A DNA stretch of 64,000 bases from an uncultured Anaeroplasmataceae bacterium (GTDB taxonomy: Bacteria > Bacillota_I > Bacilli_A > Acholeplasmatales > Anaeroplasmataceae). Location: contig CALVBA010000004.1 of the NCBI GenBank assembly GCA_944325695.1, positions 1-64,000 of the forward strand, read 5' to 3'. Shown here one piece after another: positions 43,651 to 53,864 of this stretch; within the stretch, counting starts at the first letter, position 1; each line of letters opens with the position of its first letter. The position numbers were made by a program, and so were the translations under genes. Below the pieces are notes generated by a model. That model did no database searches. It was not told where the DNA came from and saw nothing but the letters and a program-made list of their open reading frames with translations.

Positions 43651-45780
43651 ATGCATTTACTTGATGGATTAAATGAAATGCAACAACAGGCTGTTTCAAC
43701 AACAGAAGGTCCTGTAATGGTTATGGCTGGTGCTGGAAGTGGTAAAACACGAGTATTAACGCATAGAATAGCTTATTTAATTGAAGAATTAGGAATACCT
43801 AGTAATCAAATTTTAGCTGTAACTTTTACTAATAAAGCAGCTATGGAAATGAAAGAACGTGTATCTAAACTTCTTGATCGTGATGTGCGTAATATGTGGA
43901 TTTCAACGTTTCATGCCTGTTGCGTTCGCATATTACGAAAAGATATTTTATATTTAAATAAACATACTCGAGATTTTGTGATTATTGATGAAGAAGATGC
44001 TCTTCGTTTAATTCGTGATATTTTAAAATCTTTAGAAATTGATAAAAAAGAATTTAATCCTAAAGTATTAAAAGATGCTATATCAAAAATTAAGAATAAA
44101 GTTTATATTCCTTCTAATAATCCTTATACAGAAGAGATTGTTGATAAAGTTTATTTAAACTATCAAAAAGTTTTACAAGATGAAAATTTATTGGATTTTG
44201 ATGATTTAATTATCATGACAATTGAAATTTTTGAAAAATTTCCACATGTTTTAGAGTATTATCAAAATTTATTTCAATACATTATGATTGATGAGTTTCA
44301 GGATACAAATAGTATTCAATATCATTTAATTAATTTATTAGCCCAAAAAAGTAAAAACATTTTTGTTGTAGGAGATCAAGATCAATCGATTTATTCGTTT
44401 CGTGGGGCTAGAATAGAAAATATTGATCTTTTTCAAAAAGATTATTCTAATACAAAAATTATTTTATTAGAACAAAATTATCGCTCAGTAAAAAATATTT
44501 TAAATTTAGCTAATAGCTTAATTGAAAAAAATCAAAAACGAATTAAGAAAAACTTATTTACAGTAAAAACTTTCGATAACTTACCAGTTTATTATCGTGC
44601 TGAATCAGGATATGCTGAAGCAATTTATGTTAAAGAAAAAATTGAACAAATGTTAAATGAAGGCTACAACTATTCTGATATAGCGATTTTATATCGTGCA
44701 AATGCTATTTCGCGATTATTTGAAGATATTTTTATTAAATATAAAATTCCATATCGCATTTATGGAGGGGTTTCTTTTTATCGTCGTAAAGAAATTAAAG
44801 ATATTATTTGTTATTTGCGTTTGATTACAAACCTTGATTGTGATTTTGCCTTTAAAAGAATTATTAATGAACCAAAACGTAAAATTGGTGATAGTGTAGT
44901 TGAAAAACTTACTGCAATTAAAGACCAATATCACGTTTCATTATTTGCAGCAATTGATTATGCTGAAGGTATTGTTTCTAAACAACAACTTAATGCTTTA
45001 TTGGATTTTAAATTCATGATTTTAGAGCTTCAAGAACGTATTGAAGATTGTTCTATTGATGATTTTATCGACTTGGTTTTACAACGTACAACATACTTAG
45101 AAATGTTGCAAGCACAAAACGAAGAAGGACTAGATCGTTTAGCTAATATTTATGAACTTAAATCTATTTTATCTGATGTTAATGAAGATATTACAGGATC
45201 AAATTATGAGAAATTAAATGTCTTTTTAAGTGATGTTGCATTAAAAACTGATGCCGATGAAATCGATGATAAAGAAGATTTTGTTAAGATGATGACATTC
45301 CATCAAGCTAAAGGATTAGAGTTCAAAGTTGTCTTTATGGTTGTTATGGAACAAGGTATTTTTCCAAATCAATTAATTAGAGATCATAATGACTTAGAAG
45401 AAGAAAGACGTATTTGTTATGTAGGGATTACACGAGCAATGGAACGATTATTTTTAACAAATGCTATTAATAGACGTTATCAAGGAATGATTACTTCAAA
45501 TAATCCATCACAGTTTATTAAAGAAATGGATGCGAAGTATTTAGAAGCTTACGGTCATTTAAATGGTAGCTTTGAAAACAATTACACGCGAAGAATTAAA
45601 ATTGTAGCTGATGATAAGCCAATTAATAAAGATTACAAAGTTGGTGATAAAATTAATCACGCTACTTTTGGTGATGGTTTAGTCGTTGGAGTTGATAGTA
45701 AAAATATTACTGTTGCCTTTAGCGTTCAATATGGTATAAAGAAACTAGTAGCTAATCATCCATCAATTAGAAAAATATAA
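43651..45780 (+). CDS. pcrA: ATP-dependent DNA helicase PcrA/UvrD
   Basis: A 709-residue superfamily 1A 3'-5' helicase for repair and replication. The motifs are complete: LNEMQQQAV (Q-motif), AGAGSGKTR (26-34), AVTFTNKAAMEMKERV, IDEFQDTN, GDQDQSIYSFRGA, LEQNYRS, TFHQAKGLEFKVVFM and EEERRICYVGITRA. The C-terminal tail ends in the PcrA tudor-like domain (YKVGDKINHATFGDGLVVGVD). AAGGAGGG precedes the ATG. ligA and the pcrB relatives that accompany it in Bacillus are absent. Confidence 0.97.
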   Translation: MHLLDGLNEMQQQAVSTTEGPVMVMAGAGSGKTRVLTHRIAYLIEELGIPSNQILAVTFTNKAAMEMKERVSKLLDRDVRNMWISTFHACCVRILRKDILYLNKHTRDFVIIDEEDALRLIRDILKSLEIDKKEFNPKVLKDAISKIKNKVYIPSNNPYTEEIVDKVYLNYQKVLQDENLLDFDDLIIMTIEIFEKFPHVLEYYQNLFQYIMIDEFQDTNSIQYHLINLLAQKSKNIFVVGDQDQSIYSFRGARIENIDLFQKDYSNTKIILLEQNYRSVKNILNLANSLIEKNQKRIKKNLFTVKTFDNLPVYYRAESGYAEAIYVKEKIEQMLNEGYNYSDIAILYRANAISRLFEDIFIKYKIPYRIYGGVSFYRRKEIKDIICYLRLITNLDCDFAFKRIINEPKRKIGDSVVEKLTAIKDQYHVSLFAAIDYAEGIVSKQQLNALLDFKFMILELQERIEDCSIDDFIDLVLQRTTYLEMLQAQNEEGLDRLANIYELKSILSDVNEDITGSNYEKLNVFLSDVALKTDADEIDDKEDFVKMMTFHQAKGLEFKVVFMVVMEQGIFPNQLIRDHNDLEEERRICYVGITRAMERLFLTNAINRRYQGMITSNNPSQFIKEMDAKYLEAYGHLNGSFENNYTRRIKIVADDKPINKDYKVGDKINHATFGDGLVVGVDSKNITVAFSVQYGIKKLVANHPSIRKI

Positions 45781-45786
45781 TTATCT

Positions 45787-45816
45787 GACAAAGCGTAAAA
45801 CCTTTGTCTTTTTTTT
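45787..45816 (+). terminator. Terminator after pcrA
   Basis: Stem GACAAAG/CTTTGTC, 8-base loop, then T8. Confidence 0.9.
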
Positions 45817-45841
45817 GTTTTTTACAAAATAACGTTTTCTA

Positions 45842-45870
45842 TTTACAAGAAATCGTTTACATGTTATAAT
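45842..45870 (+). promoter_or_regulatory. Promoter of the PL9 pectate lyase gene
   Basis: TTTACA (45842-45847), 17-base spacer, TATAAT (45865-45870) with a TGT extension; 25 bases before the ATG. Confidence 0.78.
45848..45861 (+). promoter_or_regulatory. Catabolite-response element (cre) 4
   Basis: AGAAATCGTTTACA matches 13 of 14 positions of TGNAANCGNWWNCA and lies exactly in the spacer between -35 and -10, where bound CcpA would block RNA polymerase. Confidence 0.68.
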
Positions 45871-45894
45871 GGTTTCGATATAAGGAGTGATAAT

Positions 45895-48800
45895 ATGGGA
45901 AAAATAAAAAAAGCTATTTTAGCAACGATTGTTGCAACATGCATCTTGGGATCAACAGGCTGTAAAAATACAGACCCATCAGATTCAAGTAGTACAAGTA
46001 ATCCAAGTTCTTCGGCTACTGTTACTGGGGTAACTTATTATGTATCTAATAATGGAACAGGTGATGGGAAATCAATTACAGCACCTACAACTGTTTATAA
46101 AGCAGTTGCCAATGCGCAACCAGGGGATGTAATCTATCTGTTAGAAGGTACTTATAAATTAGATCAAAAAGTCACTATTTCAGATTATAATAGTGGTAAA
46201 CCAGGAAAAATGATTTTAATGCAACCATATAGCGGACATGTTGCATTTGACTTTAGTTCAATGACAGAAGAATCAACAAACCGCGGAATTCAATTAGATG
46301 CTTCATATTGGCATATGAAAAATATTGAAGTATATGGTGCTGGAGATAATGGGGTATACATTGGAGGAAACTATAATATCATTGAAGGATTTGATATTCA
46401 TGATAACCGTGATACAGGGTTACAATTAGGTCGTTCTTTTTCTTCTAATGCTACAATTGATACATGGCCACATGATAACTTAATCTTAAACTGTTCATCA
46501 TATAACAACTGTGATATTACAGGAGAAAATGCCGACGGTTTTGCTTGTAAATTAACGACAGGGCATAACAATGTCTTTGATGGATGTATGGCATATAACA
46601 ACTCAGATGATGGTTGGGATTTATATACTAAAGGAGATACTGGAAAAATTGGTTCAGTTACAATTAGAAACTCTTTAGCTTTCTATAATGGACTTTTAAC
46701 AGATATGAAAACAGTAAAACCAGGTTCAGATGGGAATGGATTTAAATTAGGAGGAACATCAATTGCAGTAAACCACTATGTGGAAAACTGTATTGCTTTT
46801 AATAACCTTACAACTGGATTTACAGATAATTCAAATCCAGGAATTATCACTATGAAAAACTGTACAGCATATAACAATGGTGAAATGTCTAAATATTTAG
46901 AGGTTAATGAAGAAGAGGCTAGTCCTAACTTTGCAATGGCTCGTACGGCAGATTGTCAAGGAGCTTATGATGGTTTATTATCGATTGCAACAAACAATTT
47001 AGCTGGAAATGATACATTTAAAGGGGACACTAAAAATAGTATTTTCCATACTAATAATGGGACATATAAAATTGATAAACCAATTGTTGCTAATAGCCGT
47101 GATCAATCTAAAATCGGATTACCTTATTTAGGAAGTTTAGATGTTTTCCTTGCTGATGCTATTAGTACAAAACAAGCTGATTTAGAAAACTTACATCAAA
47201 CTTTACGTGATGAAAAGGGATATTTAAAATTAGGAGATTTATTTAAAACAAATGATACTGTAAAAAATTTAGGTGCTGATTTTAGTAATTTAGGTACTGC
47301 AGATACATCATTTACACAAATTGGAATGGGAGAAAGTGGCGATCAACTTGCCGTTTCACAAGCATTAAATGAAGTGTTAATTCCAGGATTAAATGATACT
47401 GTAATGTCAAATTTAAATTTACCGACTTCTACAGCTAATGGATGCAGTATTACATGGAAATCAAGTAATGAAAATGTCTTATCAAGTGCAGGGGTAGTTG
47501 GAAAACCAAACTCAACTACAGAAGTAATTATGACAGCAACTGTAAGTTATGGTTCATATAAAACAGAAAAAGAATTTAGATTAAGCGTTTATGTTGAATC
47601 AGGAGTTGCTAAGGTTGAACACTTTAAAGAAACATTCCACTATGGAAATAATGCGTTCTTAGGTTCAAGTGAATATTGGGATTACAGTGGTTCTGTAACA
47701 AATGCTAATATTTTAGATCATATTAAAGAACAATCTATTCCAGAAAATTATGGAGTATTAGAATTAAAAGGAAATAGTAAAGTTTCATTTACTACTAAAG
47801 CAATTACTTTCTCAACAACTAATAAAACAGTTATGGAGTTTGCTTTCTTACAATATGGGGCAACTGACGGTTTAACTTTAAGTTTAGTTAGTGGTGCTAA
47901 TAATGTTTTAGAAATTAAAGTAGATGATCATGCGTTATTATCTAAAAAAGGATTACTTGACGGAGTATGGTATACGGCACGTGTTGTAGTTGATCCAACA
48001 ACTAAAGAAGCTAAAGTTTATTTATATAATTTAGAAACAGGAAAAGCTGAATTAGTTGAAACTGTTCAAACTGGTGATTTCACAAGCGATATGACACTAT
48101 CAATCACAAATAATGTTAATGCTACGAAGAGTGGATTAACTTATTTCACAGGATTAGAAGTAGGTAGTGAAGATGTTGTAAAAGAAGAAAATTATCAAAA
48201 CTTTAATATCTCTAAAGCCATCTCTAAAGTAGAAGGTATTGAATCACAAAAAATAATCAACGTAAATGAAAACTTTACAAGTGATGAAGCTAATATTAAG
48301 GTTTATAGTCGTTTTAATCCAGAGGAATTATTAGTTAAAGATCAAGATTATAAAGTTGAAATTTTAGATATTCCAGCAAATGATAAAGTTGGTAAATTTA
48401 CGGTTACTTATCGTATTACTTTAACTAGTGAAGATGGATATTCATATGATGTTAAACAAAATATTTTCTATGTTGAAGAAGGTGCAACAGTTATTGAATC
48501 ACTAAAATCAACAACAATTTCTAATGGTTCAATCACTTTAAATATTAAAACAAATCGCCCTGATGGACATTATTACTATGCATTAGTTAAAGCTGGAAGT
48601 ACTAAACCAACAGCTTCAGATCTTAAAGCACAAACTGTTACTGGATCTTTAGTTTCAGGTGTTGTTGAAGTTAATGATTTTGAAATGTCATTTAAGATTA
48701 ATGCCGCAAGTCTTGACTTAAGCGAAGAATACGATGTATACGTAGTTGCTGACAACACATCAACTACAGAATTAAGTGATGTTGCTGAATGTTTAGGTAT

Positions 48801-49860
48801 TAGTACTGCACTTAAACTTTCAACATTTGAAGATTTAGAAGCTTTAGTTGATTCAGCTAACGAATCAGAATTCAAATCAGCTACAATTCGTCTTGTAAAT
48901 GATATTGATTGTGAAAATAAAGTTTTAAATATTGTTGATAACTACATTTTTAGTGGATTATTAGATGGAAATGGATATAAGATTTCTAATTTAGTAATGA
49001 ATGGTACATGTGATAATGTTGGATTATTTGAAAAGATTCGTGAAGGAAAAGTTCAAGACTTAACATTTGAAAATGTTACAGTTACTAATACTAATAAATA
49101 TACAGCTATTTTAGCTGGTAAGTCTGATGTTGGTGTTACAGTATCGAATGTTAAATTTATTAATTGTAATGTTGATACACAAACTCAATATTCAGGATTA
49201 TTATTCTCACGTCTTGATGCTAAAAAGGATGTATTACTAGAAAATATTTCTGCTGAAGATTGTACAGTTTCTGGAGATCAATATGTAGGTATGTTATTTG
49301 GTGGAGATCAAGCAAAAGATATTATTATGAATAATATTTCTGTTTCAGGAAAAGTTAATTCACGTGGTAAAAATGTCGGAGGAATTGTTGGACGTAATAC
49401 TACAGGAATAATGAAAATTACTAACTTATACTTAGATGTTATTGTTCGTAGTGAAACACAAAATATTGCTGAATTAGGAGCTATCATTGGTAATAAGACA
49501 GGAACTCAATCAACTTTTGTTACTAATGCTGTTTTACGCGGATCATTTATTCGTCAAGCACTTGATACAGGGGCTAAAGATGATTTAGGAAATCCAATCT
49601 ATTCTTATACTGCTATTGCTGGTCGTACTGTTGCAGTAAGTGATACAAATAAAGAAACTAACTTTGTTAAAACAACTAATGTATATTTAGCTGATATGAG
49701 TGAAGCTACTTATATGGAAGGTGTAGAAGGAGTAAGCCGTTTTGATATCAATCAAACTTGGCTAGAACAAACATTATACTTTGACTTCACAGAAAATGGA
49801 GCATGGAAAGTAAGTGGGTATGGATTTAGCTTAAAAGATCCAAAAGAATTAATGAAATAA
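45895..49860 (+). CDS. Modular pectate lyase lipoprotein, polysaccharide lyase family 9
   Basis: A 1321-residue surface enzyme. The signal peptide ends STGC (Cys23), with a short Ser/Asp linker (28-42). The PL9 beta-helix (about 44-430) has the calcium aspartates D214 (NADGFACKL), D238, D239 and D242 (NNSDDGWDLY), whose spacing agrees with that recalled for Dickeya Pel9A, and a candidate catalytic lysine K284 (NGFKLGG). Then follow an Ig-like domain (about 490-570), a LamG/CBM-like beta-sandwich (about 575-760), further beta domains and a GLUG-like repeat helix (about 1010-1180). GGAGTGAT precedes the ATG; the promoter holds a cre site. Confidence 0.9.
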   Translation: MGKIKKAILATIVATCILGSTGCKNTDPSDSSSTSNPSSSATVTGVTYYVSNNGTGDGKSITAPTTVYKAVANAQPGDVIYLLEGTYKLDQKVTISDYNSGKPGKMILMQPYSGHVAFDFSSMTEESTNRGIQLDASYWHMKNIEVYGAGDNGVYIGGNYNIIEGFDIHDNRDTGLQLGRSFSSNATIDTWPHDNLILNCSSYNNCDITGENADGFACKLTTGHNNVFDGCMAYNNSDDGWDLYTKGDTGKIGSVTIRNSLAFYNGLLTDMKTVKPGSDGNGFKLGGTSIAVNHYVENCIAFNNLTTGFTDNSNPGIITMKNCTAYNNGEMSKYLEVNEEEASPNFAMARTADCQGAYDGLLSIATNNLAGNDTFKGDTKNSIFHTNNGTYKIDKPIVANSRDQSKIGLPYLGSLDVFLADAISTKQADLENLHQTLRDEKGYLKLGDLFKTNDTVKNLGADFSNLGTADTSFTQIGMGESGDQLAVSQALNEVLIPGLNDTVMSNLNLPTSTANGCSITWKSSNENVLSSAGVVGKPNSTTEVIMTATVSYGSYKTEKEFRLSVYVESGVAKVEHFKETFHYGNNAFLGSSEYWDYSGSVTNANILDHIKEQSIPENYGVLELKGNSKVSFTTKAITFSTTNKTVMEFAFLQYGATDGLTLSLVSGANNVLEIKVDDHALLSKKGLLDGVWYTARVVVDPTTKEAKVYLYNLETGKAELVETVQTGDFTSDMTLSITNNVNATKSGLTYFTGLEVGSEDVVKEENYQNFNISKAISKVEGIESQKIINVNENFTSDEANIKVYSRFNPEELLVKDQDYKVEILDIPANDKVGKFTVTYRITLTSEDGYSYDVKQNIFYVEEGATVIESLKSTTISNGSITLNIKTNRPDGHYYYALVKAGSTKPTASDLKAQTVTGSLVSGVVEVNDFEMSFKINAASLDLSEEYDVYVVADNTSTTELSDVAECLGISTALKLSTFEDLEALVDSANESEFKSATIRLVNDIDCENKVLNIVDNYIFSGLLDGNGYKISNLVMNGTCDNVGLFEKIREGKVQDLTFENVTVTNTNKYTAILAGKSDVGVTVSNVKFINCNVDTQTQYSGLLFSRLDAKKDVLLENISAEDCTVSGDQYVGMLFGGDQAKDIIMNNISVSGKVNSRGKNVGGIVGRNTTGIMKITNLYLDVIVRSETQNIAELGAIIGNKTGTQSTFVTNAVLRGSFIRQALDTGAKDDLGNPIYSYTAIAGRTVAVSDTNKETNFVKTTNVYLADMSEATYMEGVEGVSRFDINQTWLEQTLYFDFTENGAWKVSGYGFSLKDPKELMK

Positions 49861-49869
49861 TAAGTTTAT

Positions 49870-49904
49870 AAAGTGTACCATTATTTTAAAGTGGTACACT
49901 TTTT
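49870..49904 (+). terminator. Terminator after the PL9 gene
   Basis: Perfect 11-bp stem AAAGTGTACCA/TGGTACACTTT with an 11-base loop, then T. Confidence 0.9.
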
Positions 49905-49965
49905 GTCTTGTTTTATAAATTCAAGCTTAAATTGTTTTATTGATTATGATTTTAATAATTAGATG

Positions 49966-49974
49966 TGATATAAT
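49966..49974 (+). promoter_or_regulatory. Extended -10 promoter of the M28 peptidase gene
   Basis: TGATATAAT, 25 bases before the ATG; weak -35. Confidence 0.55.
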
Positions 49975-49999
49975 AAAACAAAAGAAAGAAGGATTAAAG

Positions 50000-51241
50000 A
50001 TGAATAACTATGAATTATTAAAAAAAATGAGTTTTGAACGTCTTGGTGGGTCTAAAGAAGAATTAGCTTGTGCTAATTTACTTTTAGATGAACTACAAAC
50101 AGTAGGGATTAAAGGAGAACTTGAAAGTTTTCAAGTAGATTACAGTGAAGTTCAAGAAGTAAGTTTTGAAGTTTTAGAACCATATTATAAAAAGTATAAT
50201 GTAACTGCCTATAAAATGAGTGGAAATACAGAAATAAATGGCTTAGAAGCACCATTTTTATATGTCGAAAATGGCTTAGATGTTAATTTAAAAGAAGCTA
50301 AAGATAAAATAGTTTTATTAAATGGAGCTGTTGGGTATAAAACATATAAAAAATTAGTGGAAGCAAAAGCACTAGGGTTTGTGGCACTTAGTGGTTCAAT
50401 ATACGATCGTGAAGATGAAACAGATTTAGAAGAGCGTCAATTACGTGAAAGACATTATAAAAATGGAAAAATTCCAGGAGTATCAATGCGTGCGAAAGAT
50501 GTTGAAGAATTAATTTTGCAAAAAGCATCTAAGGTTCGTTTGAAGTTAACCCAAAACGAATCAACTAAAGATAGTCACAATGTTATTGCGACAATTGATG
50601 GAAGTACTTTTAGTGATGAAATTATTTGCTTTACAGCTCATTATGACTCAGTCCGCTTTTCTAAGGGATCTTATGATAATGCAACTGGATCAGTTATTAT
50701 CATGGATTTATTAAAATATTTTATTAAAAATAAACCTCTTCGTACACTAAAATTTATTTGGTGTGGAAGTGAAGAAATGGGATTACTTGGATCAAAAGCA
50801 TATACTAAAAAACACGAAGATGAATTAAAAAATTATCTATTATGTATTAACGTTGATATGGCAGGAAATACAATTGGTTATGAACAAGCTGTTTCAACAG
50901 CTGAAATTGCTTTAGTTAATTATATCGATTATCTTGGAAAAGAAATTGGTTTTCCAATTATTTCAAAACAAGGTGTTTATCCGTCTGATTCTACACCATT
51001 TGCTAATGCCAGTGTTCCAGCAGTATCTTTTGCTAGATTATGCGATCGCAATGGTGCGCAAATTCATAGTCGCAAAGACAATATAAAACATTTAGATGAA
51101 GAAACCTTAAATAAAACATCACAATTTGTTTTAGAATTTGCTAGAAGAATGGTTTTTAGTTATGTAGTTCCTGTTAGTAAAGAAATACCAGAAAATATGC
51201 GTAAAGAATTAGATATTTATTTAGGAGTTAAAGAGGATTAA
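50000..51241 (+). CDS. M28 family zinc aminopeptidase, cytosolic
   Basis: A 413-residue di-zinc peptidase. Metal-site segments are FTAHYDSVRF, YDNATGSVI, the glutamate pair CGSEEMGLLGS, NVDMAGN and QIHSRKDNIKHLDEE. A PA-like insertion (about 85-190) precedes the catalytic part. There is no signal peptide, unlike many M28 enzymes, so it should act on internal peptides. The ATG at 50000 is fixed by GAAGGA upstream. Its stop codon overlaps that of the convergent aminotransferase gene (TTAA at 51238-51241), with no terminator between. Confidence 0.88.
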   Translation: MNNYELLKKMSFERLGGSKEELACANLLLDELQTVGIKGELESFQVDYSEVQEVSFEVLEPYYKKYNVTAYKMSGNTEINGLEAPFLYVENGLDVNLKEAKDKIVLLNGAVGYKTYKKLVEAKALGFVALSGSIYDREDETDLEERQLRERHYKNGKIPGVSMRAKDVEELILQKASKVRLKLTQNESTKDSHNVIATIDGSTFSDEIICFTAHYDSVRFSKGSYDNATGSVIIMDLLKYFIKNKPLRTLKFIWCGSEEMGLLGSKAYTKKHEDELKNYLLCINVDMAGNTIGYEQAVSTAEIALVNYIDYLGKEIGFPIISKQGVYPSDSTPFANASVPAVSFARLCDRNGAQIHSRKDNIKHLDEETLNKTSQFVLEFARRMVFSYVVPVSKEIPENMRKELDIYLGVKED

Positions 51242-52341
51242 TATCCTCTTTTTTCGTTGATAAATGATTCTAGTAAATCGAGTGCTTTAATTAAAGTATC
51301 AATCGCTACTGTAAATGTTAGACGAACATAATCATCTTCATTAAAAAAGATTCCAGGAACTAATCCTACTTTTTTTAATTGAGCTAATTGTTCACAAAAA
51401 TCTACGCTTTTAATATTAAATGGTTTGATATTGATAAAAAAATAAAAACCACCTTGTGGCATTATTGGGTTAAGTTGCATTTTTGTTAAGCGGTTAAAAG
51501 TATATCTACGCTTTAAATCAAACTGTTTTAAAAATGACAAGTTACTATTAAAAGCCTCTAATGCGCCATATTGTACAAAACTATTACAACTGGCAATTGT
51601 AATTTTTTGTAATTCTCTTAATGGTTCAATCAAATTATTGGAAGCTAGAATATAACCCAATCGCCAACCAGTCATTTGATAAGTTTTTGAAAAACTATGA
51701 CACATGATTAATTTGTCTTTAATGGGGTTTAATGCTTTAAAATGATTTTGGTTATCGAAAATTATTTCCTCATAGCATGCATCAACAATAAGATAAATAT
51801 TGTATTTTAAAATTATTGTTTTGATAACCATCCAATCATCGTCATTTAAAATATAACCTAAAGGATTATTAGGAGAATTAATAATGATGGCTTTAGTTTT
51901 ATTGGTAATTAATTTTTCAATATTTTCAATAGAAATTTTATTTTCTAGATAAAAAAAGTAGATAGGATTAATATTTTTATTTTGTAAAATGTTTTTATAA
52001 AGTGGATAAGCGGGACTAAATAAAATAATTTCATCATCTTTTTTAGCAATAGCATTTATTGCAATATAAAGAGCATGAGTAGAGCTATTAGTAATGATTA
52101 TTTCTTCATTAGAATATGCAATCTGATATTTGGCATATGTTTTATTTTTTATTTTAGATCTTAAATGTGGTAATCCTTGCAAATCAGTATAAAAAGTTTT
52201 ATTCAATAGTAATGCTTTAATGCAAGCTTTTTTTATTTTATCAGGTGTGTTAATTACTGGTTCTCCCAGTGTAAGATAATATTTACACCCCCATTTTTTT
52301 AATACTTCATTATTTTTTTGAATACTATTATTTAGTATCAT
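51238..52341 (-). CDS. PLP-dependent aminotransferase, probably N-acetyl-L,L-diaminopimelate aminotransferase (PatA-like)
   Basis: A 367-residue class I/II aminotransferase: YLTLGEPVINTP, the NSPNNPLGY segment, IVDACYEEI, the PLP lysine in CHSFSKTYQMTGWRLGY, and the C-terminal YVRLTFTVA carrying the substrate arginine. It is divergent from dapF-dapH-deacetylase with 55 bases between, so the four genes together cover the acetyl branch of diaminopimelate synthesis. PatA has this role in B. subtilis. An aspartate aminotransferase function is the alternative. GAGGTGA precedes the ATG. Confidence 0.82.
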   Translation of the reverse strand: MILNNSIQKNNEVLKKWGCKYYLTLGEPVINTPDKIKKACIKALLLNKTFYTDLQGLPHLRSKIKNKTYAKYQIAYSNEEIIITNSSTHALYIAINAIAKKDDEIILFSPAYPLYKNILQNKNINPIYFFYLENKISIENIEKLITNKTKAIIINSPNNPLGYILNDDDWMVIKTIILKYNIYLIVDACYEEIIFDNQNHFKALNPIKDKLIMCHSFSKTYQMTGWRLGYILASNNLIEPLRELQKITIASCNSFVQYGALEAFNSNLSFLKQFDLKRRYTFNRLTKMQLNPIMPQGGFYFFINIKPFNIKSVDFCEQLAQLKKVGLVPGIFFNEDDYVRLTFTVAIDTLIKALDLLESFINEKRGY

Positions 52342-52396
52342 AATTCACCTCTAATATTAATATATTATTAGTAAGAATAAAAAAGAAGGTGAAAAA

Positions 52397-53197
52397 GTGA
52401 TTTTGTATAAATATCACGGTTGTGGTAATGATTTTTTAATAACAAGCTTTGATGAAAATATTGATTATAGTCTATATGCTAAAAAAATTTGTCATCGAAA
52501 GTTAGGAATAGGTGCTGATGGTTTAATAGTTGATGAATATCCTAAAATGCACTTTTATAATCAAGACGGTAGTAAAGCTTCTATGTGTGGAAATGGGATT
52601 AGGTGTTATGTAAGATATCTTTATGAGGTTTTACATATAGAAGAAGAACAGTATGTAATTAACGTTAAAGATTGTAAATATCTTTGTAAAATTTTAGATT
52701 ATACAACTTTTAATATGTCGGTAAATTTAAATCAGCCTAAATTTAGTAAAAATGTAATGCAAACCGTAAATGAGGACTTTGAAAAAAATTTTTATTACCA
52801 AAATAAGAAAATAACTTTATATAATATCTTTCTAAGTACAATGCATGTGGTCATTTTTGTAACAACTTTTCATCATTTGGATGAAAACTTAGCCCGATTT
52901 ATTAGTAATAATCCATATTATCAAAATGGTTGTAATGTCAATTTTGTAAAGATAATTAATGATAAAGAATTACAAGTTGTTACATATGAAAAAGGAGTCG
53001 GTTTTACAAAAGCATGTGGTAGTGGAGTGGCATCATCCTTTGTGGTTTGTCAAAAATTAGGATTATGTGGAAAACATATTACTTGTCATTTAGAATTGGG
53101 TGTGTTAGAAGTGTATGAAAATAATGATATTTACTTAATAGGAAATAGTCATTTTTTATATCAGATGAAAGTTGAGGAACAAGATGGATTATGCTAA
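52397..53197 (+). CDS. dapF: Diaminopimelate epimerase
   Basis: Converts L,L- to meso-diaminopimelate without cofactor, using two cysteines. Both are present: Cys64 in MCGNGIRC and the second in ACGSGVASS near the C-terminus. The opening YKYHGCGNDFLI is diagnostic. At 266 residues it is slightly short of the usual 275-285. It starts with GTG four bases after AAGGTGA. The stop overlaps the dapH start by 14 bases. Confidence 0.95.
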   Translation: MILYKYHGCGNDFLITSFDENIDYSLYAKKICHRKLGIGADGLIVDEYPKMHFYNQDGSKASMCGNGIRCYVRYLYEVLHIEEEQYVINVKDCKYLCKILDYTTFNMSVNLNQPKFSKNVMQTVNEDFEKNFYYQNKKITLYNIFLSTMHVVIFVTTFHHLDENLARFISNNPYYQNGCNVNFVKIINDKELQVVTYEKGVGFTKACGSGVASSFVVCQKLGLCGKHITCHLELGVLEVYENNDIYLIGNSHFLYQMKVEEQDGLC

Positions 53198-53864
53198 TTA
53201 TATTGCCTTACAATCGAGTAAAACGTTGGTAAAATGTTATTTAAATAGTTGTAAAGATTTAACTTTTGATGATTGTAAAGTATTTAAAAGTGATACTTTT
53301 TATATTGTTATTGGAGATTTAAATAAAATTAAAAAAATATTACACGAACAAGAAATCGAAGATTATTATTTAGAAGTAAATTATAAAAACAGTAAAGTTG
53401 ATTTATTAGATATTCAAGATGTCAATGCCCGAATTGAACCCGGAGCGATTATTAGAAAATTTGTAGAAATTGGCGATAATGCTGTAGTTATGATGGGCGC
53501 AGTGATTAATATTGGGGCGAAGATTGGCGAATTGTCAATGATAGATATGAATGCAGTAATAGGAAGTAAAGTTATTATTGGAAAAAGATGTCATATTGGT
53601 GCGGGGGCTGTTTTAGCTGGTGTTTTAGAACCACCATCGGCTAAACCGGTTGTTGTTTTAGATGATGTGGTTATCGGAGCTAATGCAGTAATATTAGAAG
53701 GTGTTACAATTGAATCAAATGCTGTTGTCGCGGCAGGAGCTGTTGTTACGAAAGATGTTTTAAGTAATACTGTAGTTGGAGGAATACCAGCTAAAGTGTT
53801 AAAAATAAAAGACAATAAAACAAATGAAAGTACAGGATTAGATTTATCCTTGCGTAACTTGTAA
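53184..53864 (+). CDS. dapH: 2,3,4,5-Tetrahydropyridine-2,6-dicarboxylate N-acetyltransferase
   Basis: Acetylates tetrahydrodipicolinate, committing it to the acetyl branch. The 226-residue protein has an N-terminal helical cap and a left-handed beta-helix of hexapeptide repeats (about 85-205: MGAVINIGAKIGELSMIDMN, HIGAGAVLAGVLEPPSAKPV, VTIESNAVVAAGAVVTKDV). LEPPSAKPV is a DapH signature. The ATG at 53184 follows GAGGAAC; upstream in-frame codons lie before that site. Its stop overlaps the deacetylase start (TAATG). Confidence 0.95.
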   Translation: MDYANYIALQSSKTLVKCYLNSCKDLTFDDCKVFKSDTFYIVIGDLNKIKKILHEQEIEDYYLEVNYKNSKVDLLDIQDVNARIEPGAIIRKFVEIGDNAVVMMGAVINIGAKIGELSMIDMNAVIGSKVIIGKRCHIGAGAVLAGVLEPPSAKPVVVLDDVVIGANAVILEGVTIESNAVVAAGAVVTKDVLSNTVVGGIPAKVLKIKDNKTNESTGLDLSLRNL

